A DNA stretch of 23,825 bases, from the NCBI GenBank assembly GCA_001687465.1, contig LVLI01000068.1:1-23825 (forward strand), read 5' to 3'. Below, piece by piece: positions 9,901 through 18,860 of this stretch. Position numbers and translations under genes: made by a program. The notes under the pieces are model-generated. The model worked only from the letters and a program-made list of their open reading frames with translations. It was not told the origin of the DNA and searched no databases. The stretch comes from Halocafeteria seosinensis. Taxonomy: Eukaryota > Sar > Bigyra > Bicosoecida. Each line of letters begins with the position of its first letter. The stretch's first letter is position 1.

Positions 9901-12900
9901 GAACATTGATCAGCGGAAAGTGACGGAATGCGTTCTAAACACTGAGAGTCAACGTATAGCGTGTACTGCTCACGACTTGATGTAAGGATGCCTCTGTGGA
10001 TTCGGTTACAAACGCAGTTGTCCAATTGAACGCCTCTTATTGGCTGGCTCCAGTAACTCTACAAAGTCGGAGATAGATGAACATGTGGGATATAGGCTTA
10101 CTTTACGAAGTGCCACTCCGAACGTGCACAACTGCTTATTCATTTCTCTAGAATCAGGCGACAACGTTGCCAGTAGCGTTATTTCATGTGCGGATTTAGA
10201 CAACAGCCCCACGATTGTAGAGATTGAGAGTAAGTACATGCTGACTGCCGACATTTGGACCCATCCGCTTTTGCGAACAGGTTGAAATGATAATGCAGGT
10301 GGACGTTGCATCTTGAATGGAAAACCTGCTGTTCAACCCAGTATTGAAATGCCTGCGAATATCGAAGCTCCAGAAAAAAGTGAAAGACTGCCAGATTTAA
10401 TGTATGTTCTAAATACAGTTAGAAGGTCTAAGCAGCATACGGCGAATGCTGGCTTGCTTTCAAATCAACATTCGCAGGCACTATTGGAAGATTAGTGGCA
10501 CGCCAGAAGCTTCGTGCATGTCTTTGGATCTCACCAATATAACATCGAATCTGGTGAAATGTTCCGTGCAAATGGGCGGAGACCAACCAGCACGGGATGT
10601 GTGTGAAAAATTTCCAGTAAAGTATGTGCGGGAGTAAGAAGAATTTAGCCCTATCGCACCTTAATGGTTTCCTGCTAGTTGCAACGCAGCTCTTTAGAAT
10701 CAGTTCCACTGGGGAAGAAACACTGGATGCGAATCTCGGTTGGAATCAGAACTTCTGATGGACTATCAAATGACTGCTTCTTCGCTCGAACGGAAGAAAC
10801 GCTTCTAAAAATATTTAGGAGGGAGTGTGATGTAAGAGCACCTCCTGAAGACGTTACATCGATGACAGGTGAGGGATTGAAGAATGAAGCATGAGTGAAG
10901 TCTACGGTTTAGACGAGAATGGACCTGACTTGTTGCAGTGGGAATTTGCCACGACCGAAATCCACCAACTACTTCGCCACTTCCGGCGAATGGATCCTTA
11001 CTCCGAGAGTTACGGTACGTACTGACACATTATCGCATAATGTTTAACGACGCTGTATAGTTGGTCATTGCATACTGTTCACGAACCAGGCAACGATGGG
11101 CAGTCCGCTCGCCAACTGTCATGGGCAACGCAACTTGCCGTTCTTTGGACTTGTCACGTTTTCCACAGCGGGTGCAAGAATGTAAGCAAGAAGGTTCGGG
11201 TAAAGAACACCACTTGTGCAACGATTACTTAGTTCAGTAAGTATCCAACCATGGGGTAATATTTTCCGAATAGAGCGAAACTTGATCGGTTGGTGCAGAG
11301 ACGTTGAGGCCGTGCTGGCACCAACAGGTGTGCAATGGTACCAGGTTTGGGTACAAACACCGACACAAGAGCCAAGAGCGGAGAAAAACCAAAACCAGCA
11401 ATGCTTGTTTCTTTCAGCATCGGGTGATATACTGCTAGCAACGACGCTAGCTCACTGCGGCTTGGACCAGCACAAATGGCGCGATAAAGCGGCTACGATG
11501 CAAGGTAAGCACTTCAAGTCTTCAGCGTTTGCACACCGCAAATTAGCATTGGCAGCACTACCTACAGAGGGAGCATGCTTGGTGAAACACGAAGAAGCCT
11601 CTGGATTAGTTTCCGCGTGCGAAATTTCTCGTTCCGACTGCGGTGCCCTTTCCTTCTCCCGTATTCCCACCTTCGACAAAATAACATACTTTGCAAGCAA
11701 CCCTGCGATAAACCTTTTGGTGGAAAGCTCTGATGGGGAAGAACCGATCATAGAAGTTCTCTGCAGGGACGATACGCAATCCGGCTGCGAACAAGGTTCC
11801 ACTATGCCTCTTCACTCCAGCGCGTTCAAGTTGCTAAACGCGAGCTGCCGAGGAAATGGAAATCGGAATTTGTGTCGGCAATATGAGTACTCGGTGCGTT
11901 TTGTCTTATCGCTGAACGTATGGCAGGTTCTAGGAAAACAAATCTCTCCGAATGTGCATTCGCGACGTCTTTCTGAAGAAATGAGCGCCATCGAAATTCC
12001 TGTAGAGAGTCGAATAAGACTGGGAGGCCGTGTCTTCCTAAGTGCAGCACAAAATGTGCAGATCCAGATGGACAGACGCGCTAGTGGGAAACTGTCTCAG
12101 CCGTCAGAAACGAGGTTTGTAGATGTTTCCCCGCGAACTGCGACATTGTCGTTTCATCGAGAAGCAGGATACCAGGGGTCAATATCGGAGCCATTTTCAC
12201 TAGCTATGGAGCCCAATGTTCGCGCGAAGTGGCATGTCGCCGAAGAATACTCCTCCTTTGTGCTACTACCCGAAAACCAAGCTTCAGATTCTGCTTCTGG
12301 CGTTACTATGGTCGATAGGAATGTGTCAATTTTAATTCATCGTGCACCGGCTGGGCACACTGTAGTCCCAGTGAATGTTACGTTTCTCACACTGGACGAG
12401 CAGGTTATAGAAAGAATAACTATCTCGCTCACACTTCGTGTGCGTCAGCCGGTCGCCGTCGTAGACACCACTTTTGTGGATGTTCAGCAAGGGGTGACGG
12501 ATACATCGTGCCGCAGATACATTCGCCTGGAGAATCTGGGCTCGGCTGACCTGACCTGGGATGCTAAACTAGCTATGGACGCTGCTAATGCGACACAACC
12601 TGCTCCCTGGTTAGAGATTGGGAATGTTTCCAAGTCTCGGATTCCACCCATGGGCCATGTTGATATCCCCTTAACGTTAATCCCACGCAACAAAGCCTAT
12701 GCTAAAACGGTGTCTGCCTGGATTTGCTTAAGTACCAACAGCTGGAGTGGTAGTGGCATTTCTGACGACTTAGGGCATACACGCGGACCTAGTGACCGAC
12801 GCGTGAGTGGGAACTATTCTATCCAAGTTCGGCACAGAACAATATCCGTAGTAATGTGTTCAGACCCTCGTGCTCCTCTGACTCTATCGCCTTCTGATGA

Positions 12901-15900
12901 GCGTTCATCCGCGTTGACTGTAAGCAATACGGAGCGAGGTCGTATTGTGGTGGAAATCACAAGGGTGCAGCTAAGATACAGATCATCTAACGAATCTCTG
13001 TACACTAAACTCGTTGACAGGAACACCGTTCTTCACTTGTCGGATTGGCTACAAATTGTTCCAAGATGGAACGAGTTGAGCACTGGAACTTCGAAAAAAA
13101 TGAGGGTTATCCTTAAGTATTCCGGCAGGCTTGCGGAAGTACTCTATAAATCGTCAATGAAAACGGGTGAATTCGATTTGCGAATAACGTTGTGTGCGTC
13201 CCTTAGAGGAAGGCGATCTGTTTCTATTCCCCATGACTACGATATCCACTTCCGGACTCTTGGAGGATTGGCGGAGCCAAAGCGATCAAAGATCAAATTA
13301 AACAGGCTCACTGGGCTGGTCGGTGAAACTGTTGTAGGATCCCTTGTTCTTAGAGACCGGTTTGGAGTCGGTTCTGGATATGCCACTTGGCGACTGCAGC
13401 GTGAGGATGGCCTGTCACTACGCGCATTTACCGACAAGGAGGAAGACGAGGACGAAGTACAGCTTATGATCCCGGAAGATACTGTGCCCGGGGAAAGAGT
13501 TAATTCGTTTCGCTTTCATCTTCGCGCGTTCGCGGAAGCTAATGTATCTATCGTCGGGACGCTTGGAGGCGAATCCATTGTTAACTCTCCAACTCGTTTA
13601 ACGATACAGGGTATTTCGTGTCCCCCTGACGCGGAAGTGCAAATTGAACGAATGTGCTACTGCCGGCGAGGCTATAGAAGGACACGGTCTGGATACTGCG
13701 AGGCGTGTCCGTCGGGGACGTTCCAACCTGATCCCTCAAATGAGCTCGGGTGCAATCCTTGTCCTCCCAACAGTTTTTCTACTAGCGGAAGCGATAGATG
13801 CCTTCCATGCCCGCGGATTGATGGAGTTGCCTGTCGGAGAGGCCAGTTACGCATGTCTGAAGGATATTGGTGTGAGGATTGCCCTTCTAAGTGGAAATCT
13901 GTGAGCTCTACAGCTGATGTACTTTCCGGAGCACGACAAGCAGTGTTCCATGAGTGCAATCCTCCCCATGCATGCAAAGTCAACGGCTCTGCATTCGCGA
14001 GTGATTGTGCAGGCGGCTACGTTGGGCCGGTGTGTAGTCAATGCAGCCCTGACTACGCCAAAGCTAACGATGAATCGTGCCGTCCTTGTTGGAGTTCTGG
14101 AGTAAATGCGTTACTTCTCATGCTGTCGGTGATTCTTGTTCTTGCAGTTGTTGGTGGGTTGGCTTACCGAGTATATAGTTACGATAAGGCAGTTTTTCGG
14201 CAATTAAAAGAAGGCAAACAATCGCGAAATGGGATAGTAGAGCACTGGGGGAAAGTGAAACATTTGTATATTCATGATACATGGGTCAGGGAGGAAGATA
14301 TGGCAAACAATGATGAGGAGTCTGACTTCCCTAAATTAACGGCAAGCGCCGTCTTGAAAAACAATAGGTCATTGATCAGAGGAGCGTCTCTCCAGCACAT
14401 CGTGCTGATGATACTGGACTATTTACAAATGTCGGCAATTCTCAACACCATGAAGGTTGCCCCCTTTTTTGGAAATTCAGGGTGGTTTGGTGAGGTGGCA
14501 GATTTAGCCACCTTTAGTCCCTTCCGACTTCCTTACTTTCACTGTTTAACAGGACTAGGTCACTTCGAGTCGTCATTACTGACAATGCTAATTCGTGCTA
14601 TGTACATTGCCTTTGTGACAACGCTACATATAATTTTTGAGTTTGTTGCGCGCTTGCTCTCAGGTGCCTCCGAAAGACGAAAACATTCTGCGGCGCGGAT
14701 TAGGCAGAGACTATACCGCGCGGTATTGGTTCATTTCCTGTTCTTGAGCCTTTTCTATATGGCAGTTTGCGAATCGGCGTTTAGAAGTTTGCGAGTGTAT
14801 CCGAAAGAAATAGGATCATCTGAACGATCGTTGGTGGATTTGACAATGAGTACGGACAGCTCTGAGTTCCTGGGCTTGAAAGTTACAGCAATAGTTGTGC
14901 TCGTTTTGTTTGGTTTACTTTTCCCATTTTTGCAAGCACTCTGGTTTGGTTGGCGGTTTTCGGCCTTAACCGGAGTCCTGCATGGGCGATTGCTCTGGAA
15001 TCTTGCCGGAAGTTACAGTTTGCGGACCCATGGTTTTTATTGGGGTGTGGTCGTTATGGTTCGGAAGCTCGCTTTAGTTGCGATTTCAGTTTGGGCGTCG
15101 ACAGAGTATGCACAATTTGCACTGACTCTGTTAGTTCTAGTTGGCTCATGCATTGTAGCTGCTGCAACGTTCCCCCATCTCACTGCTGTATCTCAGCAAT
15201 TGCAGTACGGCCTGGTTTTGTTTAGTACAGCGAATGTTTCTCTAGGGCTTCTACGGGATACAGAAGAGCGAAGTTCCGCACCCTATTCCCAAAGCAACAT
15301 TGTTCATATCATTAATGTACTGCAAATCGTCGTAGCAATTCTAGTGGCGTTTGCTTGTGGGTCCATGTACCCCGAACTGGTGAATTCGTGCTACCGAGCC
15401 ATCGGAAAAGAGGGTATAGAGCTTACGCAATCGAAACGCCGTCAGAGTAACTTTAACCCGCTTCGCAATGAGCGACCGTCTCGATTCGTGGCTCCCCAAA
15501 ATCCACTGTTATCTTCTTCCGGTTCGGAGAATCGTGACCAATCTTCAGATTCATCAAATCGTAAGGCCAGCTTCGCACCGGAAGTGCTGAAAGCATTCTA
15601 CAATACCGCTTCGGAGAGTGGCTCCCGGGCGTCACACCACAAAGATTCGAGCAAGCAGCAGAAAAAAGTGTCTTTCCCTCCTAATCCTAATGAGGGGCGC
15701 AGTAGTAGTTTACGTGCGTCTCAGATGCTTTCGAATCCCCTGGGTTTCGGCGAAACCGAAGAGTCTCACCACAGGCATGAGGAGAAAGATGGGGTAGGAA
15801 CGCAATCATGGGAAGAGTTTGACGAAGCCCCTAGCGGCGATCGTTCCCATGACGTTCAAAGTGTCGAAACGGACAACTCCTTATCCGCAACTGACATGCA

Positions 15901-17527
15901 TTCCAATCCGCTCCTCTTTAGGAGCGGTGAACGCAGTGACGATGGATCCAAAAGGAGTGCATCGAGTTGTGGGATGGATGCACGAAGGGCTGAGACGCTG
16001 GAACCATTCAACCGCACTAAAGGAGCCTCCATTGGTCAACGCGAGTACTTCAATGAGCAAATCACCACAGAAACTTCCAAACCGGGGCAAACACCTTCGG
16101 TGGCTCATCACCGTGCTTCCTTTACACTCCACGATAACCCTCTCGCCCTATCATATCCCTCAGATGCACGAACTTTCAGTGCTTCAAAAGGTACTTCTGC
16201 TTCCGCTGGCACCGATGCAGATCTTCGCAAAAGAGCGGAAACATTAGAACCTTTCAACCGGAGAAAAGGGGTACCTGCCGGGCAGCACAGACACACAGAA
16301 GAGGCGAAGGATGCAATACCCTCCTGTGCACGCCAGTCTGGGGGAGCGTCCTCTAAAGTTACTCATCGCCCTTCGCTCACGTTTCACGATAACCCTCTTG
16401 CTCAATCGAAGCCAGGTCACGCTGATACACGAAGCATCAGCCTTTCGAAGACGACCACGTCTAGTTCACGTAATGAAGAGCGCGGAGATATACGCAAGCG
16501 AGCTGAAACATTGGAACCCTTTAATCGCACCACCAGACGTGGAAAAGAAAGGAAGGATGGCGAACACACGTCCACAATGGAAGCGAAAGATGTCTCAAGA
16601 ATGGTCGACCGGCGTGCTCTCACAGTCGACCATAAATCTCGTGCCCCATCGTCTCCATCGGAAAGTCATTCCGGGAGCACTGCTGACAGGTTTCGGACAC
16701 CGATATCTGGCGAAATCAGTGTGGTCCAGACTACCGCTGGTAATTTGCCAGCTGACGGAAAACGGCGTTCGGTCACTACAGGACATCGACCTTCCACGTT
16801 GGAATCGGCTGATTACGTAAACTCGACTCTGAGGCAAATGAACAGACATCCTCAACAAAACTTTAAACGGGATGCATCCCACAAGTCGTCTGGGAAGAGA
16901 GGTGCGTCCTACGGAGCTCGCAGGCATCGAGCGTCAGGTAGCCGTATACACCGCAATTCACTGAAATTGCATGATAATCCGCTTGTATGCTCAAGCCAGG
17001 GACATGATGCAGAGGATGAATCAAAGGACAATGCTTCGCGTTCACGAACACTCACATCCCTCGCTAAGAGGTTAGTCCCGCATAGCACCTCGAAAGCGAC
17101 TGAAGGAAGCGCCGGTGAGGAAGGGCCACGAAGTGGTAAGGGAAGCCGCAACGATCGAAGAGGTAACGATGGGGAACATGAAGACCTACAAGAGCGGACA
17201 AAAACTGCTCGATACTACTTCAGTCGGAAGCCAACGGAACATCATGTGCGAAGCAAGTCTAGTGGAAAACGTGAGTCTTTGACCGACAAAGTGGTTAACT
17301 CTCGTGCCAAATTCAAGGCCAAAATGAAGACGGAGTTTGGTCAGAAGGGTACGTAGGTTCCACCGTGCTCGCGAACTAGGTTGGTACGTATTGTTCACTA
17401 GTACTACATAAGGTTCAGTTTTGTAGGAGTTGATAAATACAACTTCCAAAGTAAACGCTTCAGTGTACACGACGATTCCCACAACTCGCATCCATTATAT
17501 TGGCTTGGGTATGTACTGAAGCTCTGA
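6902..17527 (+). CDS. Giant multi-exon membrane protein with seven six-Cys modules (reconstructed)
   Basis: Joining exons gives one frame of 8745 nt (2914 residues plus stop). Exons: 6902-6993, 7376-7513, 7585-7757, 7841-7913, 7990-8136, 8203-8378, 8451-8526, 8609-8752, 8832-9007, 9075-9180, 9247-9396, 9467-9627, 9693-9783, 9853-9981, 10054-10229, 10299-10401, 10478-10621, 10690-10868, 10939-11014, 11090-11236, 11299-11504, 11568-17348, 17427-17527. Exon 1 encodes a signal peptide (begins MGRLLPLVWLFFLEL, ending near CAQCRG). Residues 31 to about 980 are seven cysteine modules. Beta-rich Ig/ASH-like segments (about 1130-1520) and a filamin-like domain (about 1527-1635) follow. Next come an ephrin-receptor-like Cys-rich stretch (about 1639-1798), about nine membrane segments (1799-2222) and a tail of about 690 residues. 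The order 'GCC2/GCC3-like Cys-rich region then polytopic membrane domain' is known from large algal and oomycete surface proteins. Transport or sensing is possible but unproven. If the last intron is not spliced, the protein ends at 17356 (2883 residues). Confidence 0.8.
6994..7375 (+). other. First intron of the large gene (382 nt)
   Basis: The donor is GTAAGT directly after the signal-peptide codons, and the acceptor is CGCAG at 7371-7375 after a T-rich tract. At 382 nt it is about five times longer than the other introns. First introns often hold regulatory sequence, but I see no specific element. In-frame stops occur soon after the donor, so splicing is needed to link the signal peptide to the modules. 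Confidence 0.75.
7376..11630 (+). repeat. Seven tandem three-exon, six-cysteine modules
   Basis: Each module is three exons, A, B and C. Every A exon length is a multiple of three (138, 147, 144, 150, 129, 144, 147). Every B is 2 mod 3 (173, 176, 176, 161, 176, 179, 206) and every separate C is 1 mod 3 (73, 76, 106, 91, 103, 76). Introns before A and between A and B are phase 2; those between B and C are phase 1. So each module adds a whole number of codons. A exons encode W-x(n)-C-x(2,3)-[LVF]-D-like, then two more cysteines, the last often followed by G or E. B exons encode [WY]-x-[IVL]...C-[LIFM]...C. C exons start x-x-x-C and continue as a variable linker often rich in P/S. That is six cysteines, perhaps three disulfides. 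The seventh C is fused to the 5.8-kb exon without an intron. I know no named domain with this pattern. Confidence 0.85.
11568..14095 (+). other. Ectodomain part of the large exon: beta domains and Cys-rich juxtamembrane segment
   Basis: After the seventh C element comes a Cys-containing stretch (to about 11900) that may be a degenerate eighth A/B pair. From about 12100 to 13250 the protein is beta-rich, with Ig/ASH-like signatures such as IRLENLGSADLTW and LTVSNTERGRIVV, the 'neighbouring strand' pattern of ASH/MSP-like folds. From about 13285 to 13610 the pattern GETVVGSLVLRDRFG followed by a GSG turn is filamin-like. From about 13620 to 14095 there are closely spaced CxxC and CPxG units of the ephrin-receptor-like (GCC2/GCC3) type, then a CAGGYVGPVCSQC motif immediately before the membrane. 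Domain names are from pattern recognition and have not been tested by profile search. Confidence 0.6.
14101..15378 (+). other. Polytopic membrane domain, about nine hydrophobic segments
   Basis: Hydrophobic stretches lie at about 14101-14180 (VNALLLMLSVILVLAVVGG), 14394-14450 (weak), 14574-14650, 14718-14783, 14871-14955, 15038-15105, 15117-15182, 15199-15252 and 15298-15378. A charged loop with many acidic residues (EEDMANNDEESD) separates the first two. The Cys-rich ectodomain before it and the Ser/Arg-rich tail after it suggest the N-side is extracellular and the C-side cytoplasmic, which requires an odd number of crossings and so agrees with nine. No channel-pore or GPCR motif is evident to me. 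Confidence 0.65.
15379..17348 (+). repeat. Cytoplasmic tail with repeated RAETLEPFNR and HDNPL motifs
   Basis: The tail is Ser/Arg/Lys-rich and low in hydrophobic residues. RAETLEPFNR occurs three times unchanged at 15986-16015, 16232-16261 and 16499-16528. A second motif, R-x-S-[F/L]-x-[L/F]-HDNPL, occurs at about 16130-16144, 16385-16399 and 16970-16984 (HDNPL positions), with a degenerate copy near 16610 (RRALTVDHKS). Other NPL tripeptides precede these (QNPLL, SNPLG, SNPLL, FNPLR). The RxS context could be a kinase or 14-3-3 type site, and Asn-Pro-hydrophobic tripeptides resemble endocytic adaptor ligands, but both readings are inference. The repeats differ at synonymous positions, so selection has kept the peptide rather than the DNA. 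Confidence 0.8.
17427..17527 (+). other. Probable last exon of the large gene
   Basis: A GTACGT donor at 17349, the same form used at 9181 and 11015, lies eight bases before the TAG at 17354-17356. Splicing to TTGTAG at 17421-17426 makes a 78-nt intron and continues in frame for 32 residues plus TGA at 17525-17527. The added peptide contains RFSVHDDSHNSHPLYW, close in form to the tail motif R-x-S-F-x-L-HDNPL, which supports its being coding. Both ends may be used. Confidence 0.6.
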
Positions 17528-17736
17528 GTCACCAACTGATCACCTTCGCTTGGATTCACATTGAACTTGCGCCCAAGATTTGCATGCTAGAATGCCTATC
17601 CACAGCGTATACGCACACATACTAGAGATGCTACGAAAACGACAATATATGTCCCTATCCTTGCCGATCCAAGATTTAAATGAAAACCTTAGCAGCACTA
17701 TCTTTCGAGTTTCTAGTAAGGGTGTGGCGCAAACAA

Positions 17737-17742
17737 AATAAA
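17737..17742 (+). terminator. Possible polyadenylation signal
   Basis: AATAAA lies 210 nt after the TGA at 17527, a plausible distance for the 3' UTR of the large gene. Whether this organism uses the canonical hexamer is unknown. A second AATAAA lies at 18789-18794 with no assigned gene. Confidence 0.3.
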
Positions 17743-18829
17743 AGAACGACAGAACAGATATTGGTACCAGGATCTGCCCTCTAACACAACACAAACATGG
17801 CCTTGTGAACTCTCGATCATTTGCAACTGGAACTCAGGTCTCCCAATGTAACCCGTGGAGCGCTCGAGCTCGACTGTTCAAAATCGGCGTGGCCACCGTT
17901 CAGTCTCCAGGACAGTAGAACAGTTCTGGGTCATGTTTGGCAAAATCATACATGCTTTGCGGAAGTTCGCAGCCGAATCCGTAGTTGTCGGACCTTGTCG
18001 GTCTCCACTGCAACACGTGAGAAGGAGTTCACTGTAAGCTTTAAGGAAAGTCTCATCGCCAATTCAAATAGGCCTCTCTTTTTCCTTTCCTCGTTCTTAA
18101 TGTACTTCCTTCGGTACCTCAAGATCTTGTGTGTACCTAATTGTTGGAGTTCGTCGTCTGAGGAACTTACTTGGCTCCGTGGGTATTGTACCCCTGGTGC
18201 CTACAAGAACCACTCATCATTCCTGGGGGATCTATAATCCATGTTGTGCGTTTAGAGTTCCCTGCTGTTGTAGTCGCTGTGGCCGCACTTGGTTTGAAAC
18301 ATCTTGGCGTTGGCGGACCGTTGCTATTTAATTGCGCAATGCGACCGTCCGTGGGTTGCGACCTTGCCAGCCAAAAAAAAGGAGCTAGCAAGGACGTGGA
18401 CGCGAATTCAACCGCCTTTCGGTTCCACCGCCAGTTGAAAGCCACACCTACACGTCAGTTCAGTCTTCGTTTCGTCATTTGGAGGGAGTAGAAGCAAAGT
18501 AGAATCCTATGTCTGTCTATACATGTATGTATGTCTACCTCCCTCTGTGTATCACCATCCAAAAACCTACCGGCTCTTGCTCTGGCGGGTGCCAAGTCGA
18601 AGAAAAAGGGGTTTTCTCCCCCCTCTGTCTGAAACAGCAGCAACACCGATAACCTCTGTTTTGGAACGCTGCATAACGCATCACACACCTCGTGAAGTCA
18701 TTTCGGAGAAGAGGAGGCATGTGTGTGGGTAGAAGAGGTCGATACAAGTGGTAGTTCGTCCGGGAAACCGCTGGGGGCTTCCAGCCGCAATAAAGGCCCG
18801 ACCGAACAAGGCTTCGACGGGGGAGCTGC

Positions 18830-18836
18830 TATAATA
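18830..18836 (+). promoter_or_regulatory. TATA-like box before the CxxC-array gene
   Basis: TATAATA starts 31 nt upstream of the ATG at 18861. If it acts as a TATA box, transcription would begin almost at the start codon, leaving a very short leader. It may simply be A/T-rich leader sequence. The start context AAAATG is favourable. Confidence 0.2.
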
Positions 18837-18860
18837 CATAAAGAAAATTGTACAGTCAAA

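Larger units (their letters stand above)
17528..18860. other. Intergenic region without a supported gene
   Basis: The stretch holds the 3' flank of the large gene and the 5' flank of the CxxC-array gene. Overlapping ORFs on both strands (for example 17821-18237 +, 18171-18491 +, 18167-18445 -) have no recognisable domain and give no consistent spliced frame. There is a small TATG/TACATGTATG simple repeat near 18517-18535. Confidence 0.5.

Noticed and set aside
9982-10017. Acceptor at 10017 giving a 36-nt intron
   Set aside because: The CAG ending at 10053 is also in frame, gives a 72-nt intron, and makes a 176-nt B exon, identical in length to the B exons of modules 2 and 3.
11216-11298. Independent gene starting at the ATG-opened frame at 11216
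   Set aside because: The first part of that frame reads the end of the seventh A exon in the wrong phase and an intron. Joining at 11299 links it to the modules and signal peptide at 6902.
17821-18237. 138-codon + strand ORF between the last two genes
   Set aside because: There is no domain, no signal peptide and no conserved pattern, and it overlaps other ORFs of similar length on both strands.
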